Assembly: GCF_024519315.1 (NCBI RefSeq)
Contig: NZ_JANIIC010000032.1
Location: 48,694-112,693 of the forward strand
Direction of reading: 5' to 3'
Source of the DNA: Streptomyces malaysiensis subsp. samsunensis
GTDB lineage: Bacteria > Actinomycetota > Actinomycetes > Streptomycetales > Streptomycetaceae
Length of the DNA: 64,000 nt
Shown: positions 54,705 to 63,105 of the stretch, piece after piece
Layout: every line of letters begins with the position of its first letter
Position numbering within the stretch: the first letter of the stretch is position 1
The notes under the pieces: model-generated
Database searches by the model: none
What the model saw: only the letters and a program-made list of their open reading frames with translations
What the model was told of the DNA's origin: nothing
Made by a program: the position numbers and the translations under genes

Positions 54705-55483
54705 CGTCCGTCGCCCGAGCGCCGACGCTCGCGCTCGAAGCGCTGGTGGACCGTACCGCTGTTGTCGCCCGCCGTGAACTGGACCCCGGTGTTGTCGCCC
54801 TCGAAGTGAGGCGCGTTGTACTGGTGGCCCTGACCGGTGTTCACGGGCCCCTGCGGCTCGTTGACGAAGGTGCCGGACAGGTCTCCGTTGAGGTTTCCGA
54901 TGCCGCCGCGCACGTCGCGTGTCCGCATCCTGGTGTGCCCGACACCCTGGGCCGACTTCTTCCGGGACTTTGCCTTCGCCCGCTCCCGCGCCGCACGGGC
55001 GTCGCGGTCCACCGTGCCCAGCTCGGGCAACAGCCGGGCGAGGGTGTCGCCGAGCGCCGTCAGGTCCGACTCGGCGTTGCGGTGGTCGAACCGCCTGTAC
55101 TGGCAGTCCGCTAGCTCCCGGAGATCGTCCGGGAGGGCGGCGGGGGCGATCCTCGTGGCTTTTCCGACGAGCACGGGGATCACCAGGATCCCTCGGTCGA
55201 GCGCGGTATGGATCTCGCGACGGGTCCAGTCCTGCTCGGCTTCGAGGGCGGGGCGGCCATCGACCCCCCGCACCTCCGCCCAGCGCGGGCCGATCACGGC
55301 GAGGAGCGCCTCGCACTCCTCCACCGCCCTGACCAGTTCCACCGGGAAACGGCGCCCGGCCTCGATCGAGTTGCTGGCAAAGAAGATCCGCTCGGGTCCG
55401 AACCGGCGGGAGAGCTCGCGCGCGATCATGGTCGCGGCGGATTCCTCGTCGCCTGTCCGGTAGTTGACGAAGACGTCGGGCAT
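54701..55483 (-). CDS. TIR-domain protein with a C-terminal Gly/Asn-rich repeat tail
   Basis: A 260-aa protein. The TIR domain (about 1-150) has DVFVNYRTGDEE (box 1), FASNSIEAG (box 2 region), LLAVIGPRW, and the segment EQDWTRREIHTAL, where Glu90 is the expected NADase catalytic glutamate. A basic linker (about 160-190) leads to a tail of Gly/Asn/Thr repeats: NGDLSGTFVNEPQGPVNTG, GDNTGVQF and GDNSGTVHQ. The motif at 207-221 recurs at the N-terminus of the next protein. I chose the ATG at 55483; frames extend upstream without a start. First gene of a 4-nt-overlapping three-gene operon. Confidence 0.85.
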   Translation of the reverse strand: MPDVFVNYRTGDEESAATMIARELSRRFGPERIFFASNSIEAGRRFPVELVRAVEECEALLAVIGPRWAEVRGVDGRPALEAEQDWTRREIHTALDRGILVIPVLVGKATRIAPAALPDDLRELADCQYRRFDHRNAESDLTALGDTLARLLPELGTVDRDARAARERAKAKSRKKSAQGVGHTRMRTRDVRGGIGNLNGDLSGTFVNEPQGPVNTGQGHQYNAPHFEGDNTGVQFTAGDNSGTVHQRFERERRRSGDGR

Positions 55484-55790
55484 GAAGATTCCCTTCGTGG
55501 AAGGAAGACGGGGGAATGAGCACGAGCACGGGGGCAGCGGACCGGGGCTCCGAAGCCCCGGTCCGCCTGGGCCATGCGGTCCCGACCGTGTGACGGCAGG
55601 GCGTGTCCACGGGAGGGCGTACGGATGGAGGTGCGTCGCCCGGCGCGTCACTGGTCGCGGGCAGCACGAGGAAGCCAAGGGCGCCGTGTGACGCGTCGGG
55701 CGGGGGTGAGAGGTCCCCCCCCGGGGATCGTAGGATTCGGAGGGCCGGAGGGCCGGGGTAGTCCGGCGAGCCGGGCGGCTCGAGCCGGTG
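55484..55790. other. Region upstream of the TIR operon
   Basis: This 307-bp region must contain the TIR operon promoter. I see no convincing -10/-35 pair. It also holds the 3' flank of the split XRE gene. Tandem GGGCCGGAG-like short repeats occur at 55740-55760. Confidence 0.5.
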
Positions 55791-57038
55791 TCAGTCGTGC
55801 GCGGGGGCGAGTACCCGTGCCATCGTCGGTTGAAGATCGCGTACGGCCCGGCTGCTTCGGAATCGGGAGAGTTCCCGCGCGAGACGCCGGACGTCGCTGT
55901 TCACCGTCGCCGAGGGCACGGTCGGCATCACCCCCAGGAGCTCCCCGGCGATCGTGCACGCGCGCTCGATTTCTCCGGAGGCGGCGTGGGCCAAGGACCT
56001 GCGAAAGCCGTACCGGGCGCGGGTTCGCAGCGCGTGCGGCGGGAGACGGTGGCACTCCCGGTCGAGGATCTCGGCGGCCGCCTTGGGGCGACCGAGGTCG
56101 TGCAGGCACCAGCCGGTCGTCATCGCCGCCGGATCGCTCACGTGGGTGGTGCCGATCACGGGCTCGGCGCCGCTGCGGGCGTCGTCGCCGTGGAGCAACT
56201 CCCGTGCTCTGTCGAGGCTGCGGAGGCAGTCGCGTTCGTCGCCCACGAGCGCGAGTCCCTGTGCCTCCCGCTGAGCCGCCAGCCCCCGGATGCGCGGCGG
56301 GATTTGGTCGCTCTGGGCCCGGCGGGCCAGGGCGACGGTGCCTGCGGCGTCCCCTGCGTAGAGCGTGATCAGGGCACGTCGTACGAGCGCGTAGGAACCG
56401 AGGTACGGATCGCCCCCGGCCCGCGCTAGCTCGGCGGCCTCACCGGTCCAGGCGAGCGCCGCGCCGCTGTCCCCGGCCTCCTGGGCCATCCAGCCGGTGA
56501 ACTCCGCGAACCGCGACGCGAGCAGGAGCGCGGGGGTCCGAGTGGCGGACGGGGCGTCGGCGGTCAGCCCGGCGACCATGCGCGTCTGCGTCTCCAGTAG
56601 GGGAAGCAGGACCTTCGGCGCGGTGGACTGGCCGAGTTTTCGCAACTGCTCGAACTACGCGCGGAAGGAGCAGAGGAGGGGCTCGGCGTCAGAGGACGCC
56701 TGACCGCCGGGTTTGAGGCTGAGGTCGATCAGCGACCCTGTACCCGCCGCGAGGACCGCCCGGCGCCCGACGAGCCAGAGGCTCGGGATGGCGGGGGTGT
56801 CGGTGGTGTCCGAGTCGGTCTCGGGGCGGACGACCAGGCGCTGCAGCTCGCCGTTCGCTCCGAGGAAGGCGTCGCACCGCCGGGCCAGTTCGGGGGACGC
56901 GGAACGCTCCCCGCGCTCGACCTTGCTGAGGTGCCCCTTGTCGTAGTTGAGCGCCACGGAGAACTCGGTCAGAGTAAGGCCCGCTTCCTGTCGCAAACGG
57001 CGAAGCTCCGGGCCGAAACGTAAATCTGTGCTCATCAT
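55791..57038 (-). pseudogene. XRE/TPR regulator interrupted by an in-frame amber codon
   Basis: Reading from the ATG at 57038 (GGGGG upstream), an XRE helix-turn-helix (about residues 8-65: LTLTEFSVALNYDKGHLSKVE) is followed by a linker, then a TAG at 56655-56657 (about codon 128). The frame continues without shift as FEQLRKLGQ and a TPR-like helical domain (about 145-410: AGDSGAALAWTGEAAELARAG and similar). The two halves together match a normal 410-430-residue XRE-TPR regulator of Streptomyces. One base change of a CAG, AAG or TGG would explain the stop. Unless the TAG is read through or is a sequencing error, the gene is inactive. It is not adjacent in operon to the TIR genes. Confidence 0.8.
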
Positions 57039-57501
57039 CAACCGCCCCCTTGAACAGCGACCGTGAGAGCCGTGCGCCCTCACGGGAAACCTTCCTTCGA
57101 CGTTCACTGGCCGACGCGAAGGACCGACGGCGATCACGTGTCGTGACCGAGCCCTTTCGCTTCGCATCCGAGAGCGAGTTTCGCACGAGATACGCACCCA
57201 GAACCGGGATTCGGCGGGTTGCCCGTTGCCTCTTCTGTTCTCCGTCTGTTCCTTGCCGTGACTGGAGTCGACCGCGCTCGGACAAGCTGATCGCGAATGG
57301 CGAGGGAGGTGGCGGTGACGTGCCCGTTGCCTGGCAGATGCTCGTCGAACTGCTTGGCCGCTCAGGATCTGCAGCTGTCGGTCGCTTAAGTGATCGATGG
57401 GCCATCGCCCGTCCGAATGCCCATCAGCCTACCGGCTGGTTGTCCACAATGGGTCCGTCTAAATGACCATTGATCTTGGCGGTGGTGGCATTCTGTGATG
57501 C
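57039..57501. other. Geneless region between the split XRE gene and the DUF4143 ATPase
   Basis: A 463-bp intergenic stretch with divergent promoters expected. No open frame with a ribosome-binding site or recognised product; 57420-57470 is AT-richer and may be the ATPase promoter. Confidence 0.5.
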
Positions 57502-58755
57502 ATGGCAACTCGCAATGATCTGGTTCGGCGCCATGCCGAGAGTTTTGTCGCGGAAGCGCTCGACGACACACGCGTGGTGCTGGTCAACGGCGCCCGTCAG
57601 GCGGGGAAGTCGACCTTGACCCGCCTGACCGCCGCGCGTCGCCGCGACCCCGTCCTGCGTCTGCTCGACGACGCGGCGACCCTGCGTGCCGCGAGGGACG
57701 ATCCCACGGGATTCGTCGAGCACGACTCGATGATGCTCATCGATGAGATCCAGCTTGCGCCGGAACTCCTCCGTGCGATCAAGATGGCCGTCGACCTCGA
57801 TCCGACGCCGGGGCGCTTCCTGCTGACCGGATCCTCGCGGATCCTTGCCATGCGGACGCTGCCGGATGCGCTGCCCGGTCGTATGGAGGTCATCGAACTG
57901 TGGCCGTTCTCGCAAGGGGAGATCAGCGGCGGTCCGGACCGGTTCGTCGACGCGGCGTTCACTCACGGCCCCGGCCTCAGCCGCACCTCCGCTCTGCGTA
58001 AGCGCGACTATCTGGACCGCGCGGTCGTCGGCGGATTCCCTGAGGCCGTCAAGCGCACGCCCCGGCGCCGGACCGCGTTCTTCAACGCCTATCTTTCGAC
58101 GCTTGTTGAACGTGATGTGCTGGAACTCGCCAGTATCGAGCGGCACGGCGAGATACTGAAACTCCTCGGTCTCCTTGCCGGGCGGGCTGGAGGGCTGCTG
58201 GTCCCTGCGGCGCTCGCCACCGCCTCGGGTATTCCACGCACCACGCTGGTGCGCTACCTGGAACTGCTTACCTCAGTCTTTCTGATCAAGACCATTCCGG
58301 CCTGGACCTCCGGGCTGACGGGAAGGACGGTGGGGACTGGCAAACTCGCCTTCGTCGACACCGGGATCGCCTGCCATCTGACGGGCCAGGACGCCGCCCG
58401 GCTCGCTGAGCCCGACGGCGCGGCCGGTGCCATGTTGGAGAACTTCGTCGTCATGGAACTCGCCCGCCAGCTGACCTGGTCCGAGCAACAAGGCCGCCTC
58501 TTTCACTATCGGACCAAGGACAAGGTCGAGGTGGACGCGGTCATCGAGACGCCGCGAGGCGACGTGATCGGCATTGAGGTCAAGGCCGGGGCCACCGTGC
58601 GCACCGAGGACCTCTCGGGGCTGCGCAATCTCGCCAACCTGCTCGGGGACCGGTTCGTCGCCGGCTACGTCCTCTATACGGGACAGCAGACCTTGCCGTT
58701 CGGCGACCGGATCCGGGCTCTGCCCATGGACGCCCTGTGGCAGCTGAGCCCCTGA
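57502..58755 (+). CDS. DUF4143 (AAA_14) ATPase
   Basis: A 417-aa protein. The P-loop is GARQAGKST (30-38), Walker B is MLIDEIQLAPELL, a sensor reads FLLTGSSRIL, and the C-terminal DUF4143 region (about 190-370) ends with a PD-(D/E)xK-like DAVIE...IGIEVKAGATV. Proteins of this kind are abundant in bacteria and of unknown role; some are placed in defence or mobile regions. The ATG at 57502 has no strong ribosome-binding site. It is the last gene before the right copy of the 19-bp repeat. Confidence 0.9.
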   Translation: MATRNDLVRRHAESFVAEALDDTRVVLVNGARQAGKSTLTRLTAARRRDPVLRLLDDAATLRAARDDPTGFVEHDSMMLIDEIQLAPELLRAIKMAVDLDPTPGRFLLTGSSRILAMRTLPDALPGRMEVIELWPFSQGEISGGPDRFVDAAFTHGPGLSRTSALRKRDYLDRAVVGGFPEAVKRTPRRRTAFFNAYLSTLVERDVLELASIERHGEILKLLGLLAGRAGGLLVPAALATASGIPRTTLVRYLELLTSVFLIKTIPAWTSGLTGRTVGTGKLAFVDTGIACHLTGQDAARLAEPDGAAGAMLENFVVMELARQLTWSEQQGRLFHYRTKDKVEVDAVIETPRGDVIGIEVKAGATVRTEDLSGLRNLANLLGDRFVAGYVLYTGQQTLPFGDRIRALPMDALWQLSP

Positions 58756-58866
58756 CAGGCGGTGGGGCCGGTGGGGTGATCCAGCGATTCCATGCTTGTT
58801 GCTGGATCGGTGCTGGATGGTCCGGCCGGATTTGCCGTTTCCGCAGGTGACTGTGCTGTTCCCGAC

Positions 58867-58885
58867 GTTCCGCTTCAACGTCTAG
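58867..58885 (+). repeat. Right attachment-site copy (attR candidate)
   Basis: Exact copy of the last 19 bp of ychF (GTTCCGCTTCAACGTCTAG), 8043 bp from the first. It lies in non-coding DNA 112 bp after the DUF4143 ATPase stop. Confidence 0.8.
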
Positions 58886-59165
58886 CGGCCGCCAAAGCGC
58901 AGGTCAAGCGGGGTCGGCCCCAGCGGAGCCGACCCCGCCGCCGTACCCATTGCCGGATCCGCGCTGGATCGAGCTGACGGGGTGGCATGTGGTGGTGCCT
59001 GACTCTGGATGGTGTCGCGATGAGCCGTGCGGGCGGGGCGGGGTCCGTCGGCGGCTGGCGTGGCTCAGGGGACGGAACGCCGGTCGTTGGCCCGCGTGGG
59101 CGCGTGGCCGGGCCGCGTCCGGGGCCATCGAACAGGTGGCGTGTTTTGGCCGCGTGGGCACCGCC

Positions 59166-59480
59166 GTGTGGCGGGGCCTTCGGGGGGTGCTTCACCTCGG
59201 CCGCCGCGTGAACGGATTCATGGACGACTGGCCCGGAGGGGAAGCGCGCCCCGGGGTGCCGAGCCGCCCAGGGGTCATGGAACGGGCAGGTGCCATCGAG
59301 GAGCGCTTACAGCGAGTGGAGCACGAGCTCTATCCGAACGGCGGCGGTGGCCTTCGGGACGCTGTCGACTTGGCGAACGGGCGCCTTGCCCGCCTGTGCC
59401 CTGACCCTGACGAGTGGCGGCCGACCGGCCCGCCGCCCGATCGATCAGTCGGGCCCGACCTCTCACCCCGGAGGGTGTCC
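59166..59480 (+). pseudogene. Possible decayed small protein of mobile-element type
   Basis: From a GTG at 59166 the frame encodes LRGVLHLGRRVNGFMDDW, then ARPGVPSRPGVMERAGAIEERL and YPNGGGGLRDAVD. This pattern (a short helix, a Pro/Gly PGVPxRPGVM segment, a coiled segment and xNGGGSLRDAVD) recurs in small proteins of Streptomyces phages and integrative elements. The frame does not stop where such proteins end but runs on, antisense to the gene at 59630, so a frameshift near 59480 is likely. The remaining parts of 58886-59165 and 59481-59629 show no gene. Confidence 0.4.
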
Positions 59481-59629
59481 GGGGCCGTGGCTACGGTGGC
59501 GGCGTCCTATCAATCGTGCTGCTGGCTGCTTGCACGGACTGCGCCCCGCTGGCATGGAACCCATGCGCGGCACAGTCTTATCGATCGAAGGCCAGCACAC
59601 GGCTCACGTCTTCGTATAGAAGCCGCGAA

Positions 59630-59815
59630 TCAGGCCGCCTTGCCCCAGTCGGACCCGTTCGCCACGGTGGCCTCGGCCCACAGCACGAGCAGCCGGGTAT
59701 ATTCCTGGGCCCTCCGAGAGCCGGCGGGCTGGTTCATGAGGAGTCGGATACGGCGGTTGATCTCGTCTGGGGCAGGGGGCATCGCACGGCCGTGTGGCCG
59801 GAAGGCGGTGGGCAT
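59630..59815 (-). CDS. Small conserved Streptomyces hypothetical protein
   Basis: A 61-aa protein. APDEINRRIRLLMNQPAGS and EYTRLLVLWAEA match small helical proteins common beside XRE regulators in Streptomyces (recollection). The start may be the ATG at 59815 or 59782; neither has a good ribosome-binding site and the first may be leaderless. Divergent from the XRE/TPR gene at 60101 across 285 bp with no other gene. Confidence 0.65.
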   Translation of the reverse strand: MPTAFRPHGRAMPPAPDEINRRIRLLMNQPAGSRRAQEYTRLLVLWAEATVANGSDWGKAA

Positions 59816-60100
59816 GCGGCTACCGTACGGCGCGACACCGACATTGGCCGTGGGCCCTTGCGGGAATCACGGGCTTCTCAAGGCTGACCCGGTCGAGGCG
59901 GCGGTGCCCCGGCGCGCAGCGGCTGGCAGTCCCGAAGATCGATGAGTCTGTCAGGGATTTCCACGGCCGGATCATAAGCCGGTACCCCCACGCGCCCCCT
60001 CTGGCCACGGGCCGGAGGGGGATCTTTCGCGTTCAGCCTCCCCCGATCCTGCACGCCCGGCGTACCGTGGCCCAAAGACCTTCTGGCGGGGGTACACAAC

Positions 60101-61321
60101 ATGAGCAGCAAGACCATCGGCGACCGCCTCGGCGAGCTCCGGCGCTACCGCCACATCACCCAGGAAGAACTGGCTGCGCGGTCGGGCGTCCACGTCGACA
60201 CCATCCGGAAGCTGGAGCAGAACGTCCGGCAATCGGCGCGCCTGGGCACCCTCCGGAACCTGGCGAGGGCGCTCGACACTGAGCTGGATCGACTACTGGG
60301 GCAGCCCACCGTGACCACAGAACTCCCAGGCGACGACGGCGGACTGATCGCCTTGCGCGACGCCATCCAGGACATCAGCGCGCTGCCCGGCGTGTCTACG
60401 GACGTTCTCGATGAGGACCCACCCTCGGCAGAGGCGTGGGTAGGGCAGGTCCGGGCAGCCACCACGCTCTACTGGGAAGGGGCGTACAGCGAGCTGGCTA
60501 GTTCCCTCCCCCTCCTCCTCCGGGACGGGCGCGCAGTGGCCCGGGAGACGACCGGCTCGCTCGTTGAGCAGGTCTGGAACCAGCTTGCGCTGTCGTACCA
60601 GCTGGCGGCCAGCCTCGCGACGCAGGCCGGGCATCCCGACTGGGCTTTCGAAGCCGTGGAGAAGCAGCTGTATGCGGCACAGCGCGCCTCTGATCCCCTG
60701 ATGGAGGGGATGGGCGTCTCCACGCTGTCGTGGGTGCTGCTGCGGCAAGGTCGATGGGAAGAAGCACAGTCGGTCGCGGAGCGGAAGGCGGACGCAGTCG
60801 AGCCGTCCATGCGGCGCGGCACGAGCGCTCAGTACGCGGTGTACGGGAACCTCTTGGTAGCGGCGGCTACGCCTGCGGCGCGGCAGGACCGGAAGGACGA
60901 GGCCGACGAGTACCTCAACTTCGCTGAGGCTGCGGCCGTCCGGTCTGGGGCCGTGCGCGTGTACGGGACCGCCTTCTCCCCGGTCGACGTCAAGACGCAG
61001 ATCGTCAACATTGCTATGGCAGGCAGCGAGCCAGACGCGGAGAAGGCGCTGGAAGCATCCGAAGACGTGCGCCGGAACTTGATCAAACGTCCGGTGCACC
61101 TGGCTGCCCATCGGCTGGACGTGGCCCAGGCCCAGTATCAGATGGGTGACAGCGAGGGGGCGCTGGACACGCTGCTTGAGGTGGAGGCTGACCAGCCCGA
61201 ATGGATCCGGTATCAGATGCTCGCGCGGGCCACGGTCTTGGAGATGCGCGAGGAGGAGAGGCGGCGAAATACCCGGCTCCGGGGGCTGGCTGCCCGACTG
61301 GGAGTTGAGCCCGCTCTCTGA
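60101..61321 (+). CDS. XRE regulator with TPR-like C-terminal domain
   Basis: A 406-aa protein. The helix-turn-helix (about 5-65) contains ITQEELAARSGVHVDTIRKLEQN. The C-terminus (about 110-400) is an array of helical hairpins of TPR type (WNQLALSYQLAASLATQAGHPDWA, VAQAQYQMGDSEGALDTLL and others). The ATG follows GGCGGGGG. Such regulators sense peptides or proteins through the TPR array. The stop codon is embedded in a perfect 23-bp palindrome. Confidence 0.9.
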   Translation: MSSKTIGDRLGELRRYRHITQEELAARSGVHVDTIRKLEQNVRQSARLGTLRNLARALDTELDRLLGQPTVTTELPGDDGGLIALRDAIQDISALPGVSTDVLDEDPPSAEAWVGQVRAATTLYWEGAYSELASSLPLLLRDGRAVARETTGSLVEQVWNQLALSYQLAASLATQAGHPDWAFEAVEKQLYAAQRASDPLMEGMGVSTLSWVLLRQGRWEEAQSVAERKADAVEPSMRRGTSAQYAVYGNLLVAAATPAARQDRKDEADEYLNFAEAAAVRSGAVRVYGTAFSPVDVKTQIVNIAMAGSEPDAEKALEASEDVRRNLIKRPVHLAAHRLDVAQAQYQMGDSEGALDTLLEVEADQPEWIRYQMLARATVLEMREEERRRNTRLRGLAARLGVEPAL

Positions 61322-61342
61322 CTAGGACGTGACGTCCTAGTC
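61320..61342. promoter_or_regulatory. 23-bp perfect palindrome at the stop of the XRE/TPR gene
   Basis: GACTAGGACGT-G-ACGTCCTAGTC has 11-bp arms and one central base. Its symmetry and single-base centre suit an operator better than a terminator. The next gene begins 154 bp downstream. Confidence 0.6.
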
Positions 61343-61495
61343 GCGTCATAATCTGCTCAGCGTCTGGTGCGTTACGTCACTGGGCTGTGATCGCGCGCAC
61401 ACTTAGCGTGATCTGTATTACGGCGGCGCTGGCCTACGCTCCCGCCAGGACACACGGCCAGCGCCGCCCCTCGCAGATCCGCTGGGGAGCCCGAC

Positions 61496-62089
61496 GTGAC
61501 GACCAAAATCCTGCCGTGGACACCGCCAAACAGCCGGGGCGTTGAAGCGTTACCGGTCAGCGAATGGTGGGATGCCGTACGGGCGGCCCCGGCCATCGGC
61601 GAACACGCCCTCGGCCTGCTCGGCGACGAGAGCGGCGCCGTGATCCAGGACGAGCACGGCAGTCTCTACTGGCTCGTCAAGGTGGGCTCCGCGACAAGCT
61701 GGCACCTACGGGAGGTCAGGGTCCTCGCCGAGCTGACCGACGAGAGTACGTAATTCGGCGTCCCGCCCTCTTCCTGGACGGAAGGCCCCAAGACCCACTG
61801 GCGCGTGCCGCTCTCGGCCGACCGCTACCTGACCGACGCCTGGCGCCTATGGGGGGCACTGGCCGAGGCCGACCGCGCCGTGCTCGGCCCGGTCCCGCAG
61901 GGCCGTCAGACCTGCTACCGCTGCGAACTGCCCACCGACGAGCCGGTCATCGTCGACGTCGAGCACGGGGGCAGCGGCGCCGGCCGCACCGTCTACGCCT
62001 GCCCGCCCCACGCCCGCATCTACCAGCGCGACCCGGTCGCCGAGGCCGCTGCCATGCGCCGCGCTCTCGATCAGGGCAGGTCCCGATGA
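61496..62089 (+). pseudogene. Conserved Streptomyces gene interrupted by an in-frame ochre codon
   Basis: GTG at 61496 (GGGGAG upstream) opens a protein starting TTKILPWTPPNSRGVEALPV. After codon 85 there is a TAA (61751-61753), and the frame continues as FGVPPSSWTEGPKTHWRV and a Cys-containing region (CYRC ... YACPPHA). As I recall, homologous proteins run through this point without a stop (…TYxGVPPAxWTEGP…), so a TAC/TAT-to-TAA change is likely. The downstream part could still be made from a GTG at 61805. It overlaps the next gene (ATGA). Confidence 0.7.
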
Positions 62090-62502
62090 CGACCCCCGAG
62101 CAGGCACCGGTCTCGGCCCTGGCGGACCCCGACACGCTCACCTACGCCCAGACCGGCGGCTGGGACTGCGTCCTCTGCGGCCTGCGCCTGATCGACGCGC
62201 CCAGCCGGCCGCTGGGGACCGTGACCGTCGAGCGCGGCTCTGCCCGCGTGGTCTGCGAGGTGTGGGCCTGCGCCCCCACCTGCGACGCCGCCCCGGCCCG
62301 GCAGGACACCTCGGAACCGGGCCACGCCGGGGCGGCCACCTCCACCGACCCGGCCACCGAGACCGAATGGCGCGCCGCCATCGAGCACGCCGCAGGCTGC
62401 CTGGCCTGCCGGATACCGGGCGCCGGGTGCGAGACCGGCGAGCAGCTGCTCCACGCCTACGAGAAGGCCATACGGAAGGCCCGAGCCGAGGAGATCGCGT
62501 GA
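62086..62502 (+). CDS. Small Cys-rich protein, possibly zinc-binding
   Basis: A 138-aa protein with CVLC (near 29), CAPTC (near 64) and CLACRIPGAGC (near 105), suggesting metal sites. The ATG overlaps the preceding frame's stop (ATGA), and its stop overlaps the next gene (GTGA). No family recognised. Confidence 0.7.
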   Translation: MTTPEQAPVSALADPDTLTYAQTGGWDCVLCGLRLIDAPSRPLGTVTVERGSARVVCEVWACAPTCDAAPARQDTSEPGHAGAATSTDPATETEWRAAIEHAAGCLACRIPGAGCETGEQLLHAYEKAIRKARAEEIA

Positions 62503-62642
62503 AGCACCGATGCCCGGCCGCCGCCGAGCGCGCGGCGCTCTTCGCCTTCCGCGCCGCCCGCAGGGGCCTGCTGCTCTGCGCGATACCCGCGCTGCTGGCG
62601 CTCGTGGTCTGGCTCTGCCTCATCAGCACCCCAGCCCCATAG
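62499..62642 (+). CDS. 47-aa single-helix membrane protein
   Basis: GTG start inside the preceding gene's stop. One hydrophobic helix (about 24-43: LLLCAIPALLALVVWLCLI) after a basic N-terminus. It completes a run of overlapping genes beginning at 61496. Confidence 0.7.
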   Translation: MKHRCPAAAERAALFAFRAARRGLLLCAIPALLALVVWLCLISTPAP

Positions 62643-62715
62643 ACCGGGTGGGTCGCTGGTGGTCCGGGGGGACCCCCGCCTCGGACCTGACGGCGTCAGC
62701 GGCCCACCCTCCTAC

Positions 62716-62760
62716 GCCCTGCGGTCGGTATAGCCGAGGCGCGGCCGCTGGCCGCAGGGC
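62716..62760 (+). promoter_or_regulatory. First stem-loop in the leader of the 42-aa peptide gene
   Basis: GCCCTGCGG (62716-62724) pairs with CCGCAGGGC (62752-62760), a perfect 9-bp stem with a 27-nt loop. It could be a terminator of the upstream genes or part of a leader. Confidence 0.5.
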
Positions 62761-62761
62761 A

Positions 62762-62801
62762 GGGACTCCGGCCCCGTCGTGGGGACCGCGGCCGGAGTCC
62801 C
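62762..62801 (+). terminator. Second stem-loop before the 42-aa peptide gene
   Basis: GGGACTCCGGCC (62762-62773) pairs with GGCCGGAGTCCC (62790-62801), a perfect 12-bp stem with a 16-nt loop. Confidence 0.65.
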
Positions 62802-62907
62802 ATCCAAGAAGGCTCGCCCCGTCTCCCGCTTGCAGGCCAGTGGACGGGACGAGCACCGCGCCATCGCGCGGGGACACCCCTGCGCGTGCGAACTCTCAGG
62901 AGGCCCC

Positions 62908-63036
62908 ATGCGATTACAGCACGTCGTCGTCCGCCAGGACCCGGAGGACGGCGACACCATGCCGGACACCGACACCCCGTCGCCCAGCGGTGGGACGCCC
63001 GGCGACTCGGACGACGGCCGCCAGTACGCGAAATAG
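62908..63036 (+). CDS. 42-aa peptide with a near-consensus ribosome-binding site
   Basis: CAGGAGGCCCC precedes the ATG. The product is MRLQHVVVRQ followed by an acidic, Ser/Thr/Pro/Gly-rich half (DTDTPSPSGGTPGDSDDG) ending QYAK. The leader-core look, small size, and placement between stem-loops could suit a peptide signal or modified-peptide precursor, but no modifying enzyme is nearby. Function unknown. Confidence 0.6.
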   Translation: MRLQHVVVRQDPEDGDTMPDTDTPSPSGGTPGDSDDGRQYAK

Positions 63037-63062
63037 GCGACGCCTGGCGCCGTAGATAAGCG

Positions 63063-63105
63063 GCGGCCCTCCCCGGCTGGATCCCACCCGGCCGGGGCGG
63101 GCCGC
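63063..63105 (+). terminator. Stem-loop between the peptide gene and the 161-aa gene
   Basis: GCGGCCC-t-CCCCGGC (63063-63077) pairs with GCCGGGG-c-GGGCCGC (63091-63105), with one internal mismatch and a 13-nt loop. It ends 10 nt before the next ribosome-binding site. Confidence 0.6.

Larger units (their letters stand above)
50824..58885 (+). mobile_element. Probable 8.0-kb integrated genomic island at the 3' end of ychF
   Basis: The interval is bounded by an exact 19-bp direct repeat of the ychF 3' end. It contains only accessory genes: a TIR operon, a split XRE/TPR regulator, and a DUF4143 ATPase. No integrase, relaxase or replication gene is visible inside, so it is either a remnant, non-autonomous, or one of two tandem elements, the second of which would extend beyond 58885. 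Confidence 0.7.

Noticed and set aside
52719..55667. 982-codon reading of the NLR-like gene extending through the TIR gene
   Set aside because: The ATG at 54704 overlaps the TIR stop and gives a conserved-looking N-terminus; the extension is the TIR gene in the wrong frame.
58950..59945. 331-codon frame on the plus strand
   Set aside because: Only the part from about 59166 to 59480 resembles a protein family; the rest runs antisense to the small gene at 59630-59815.
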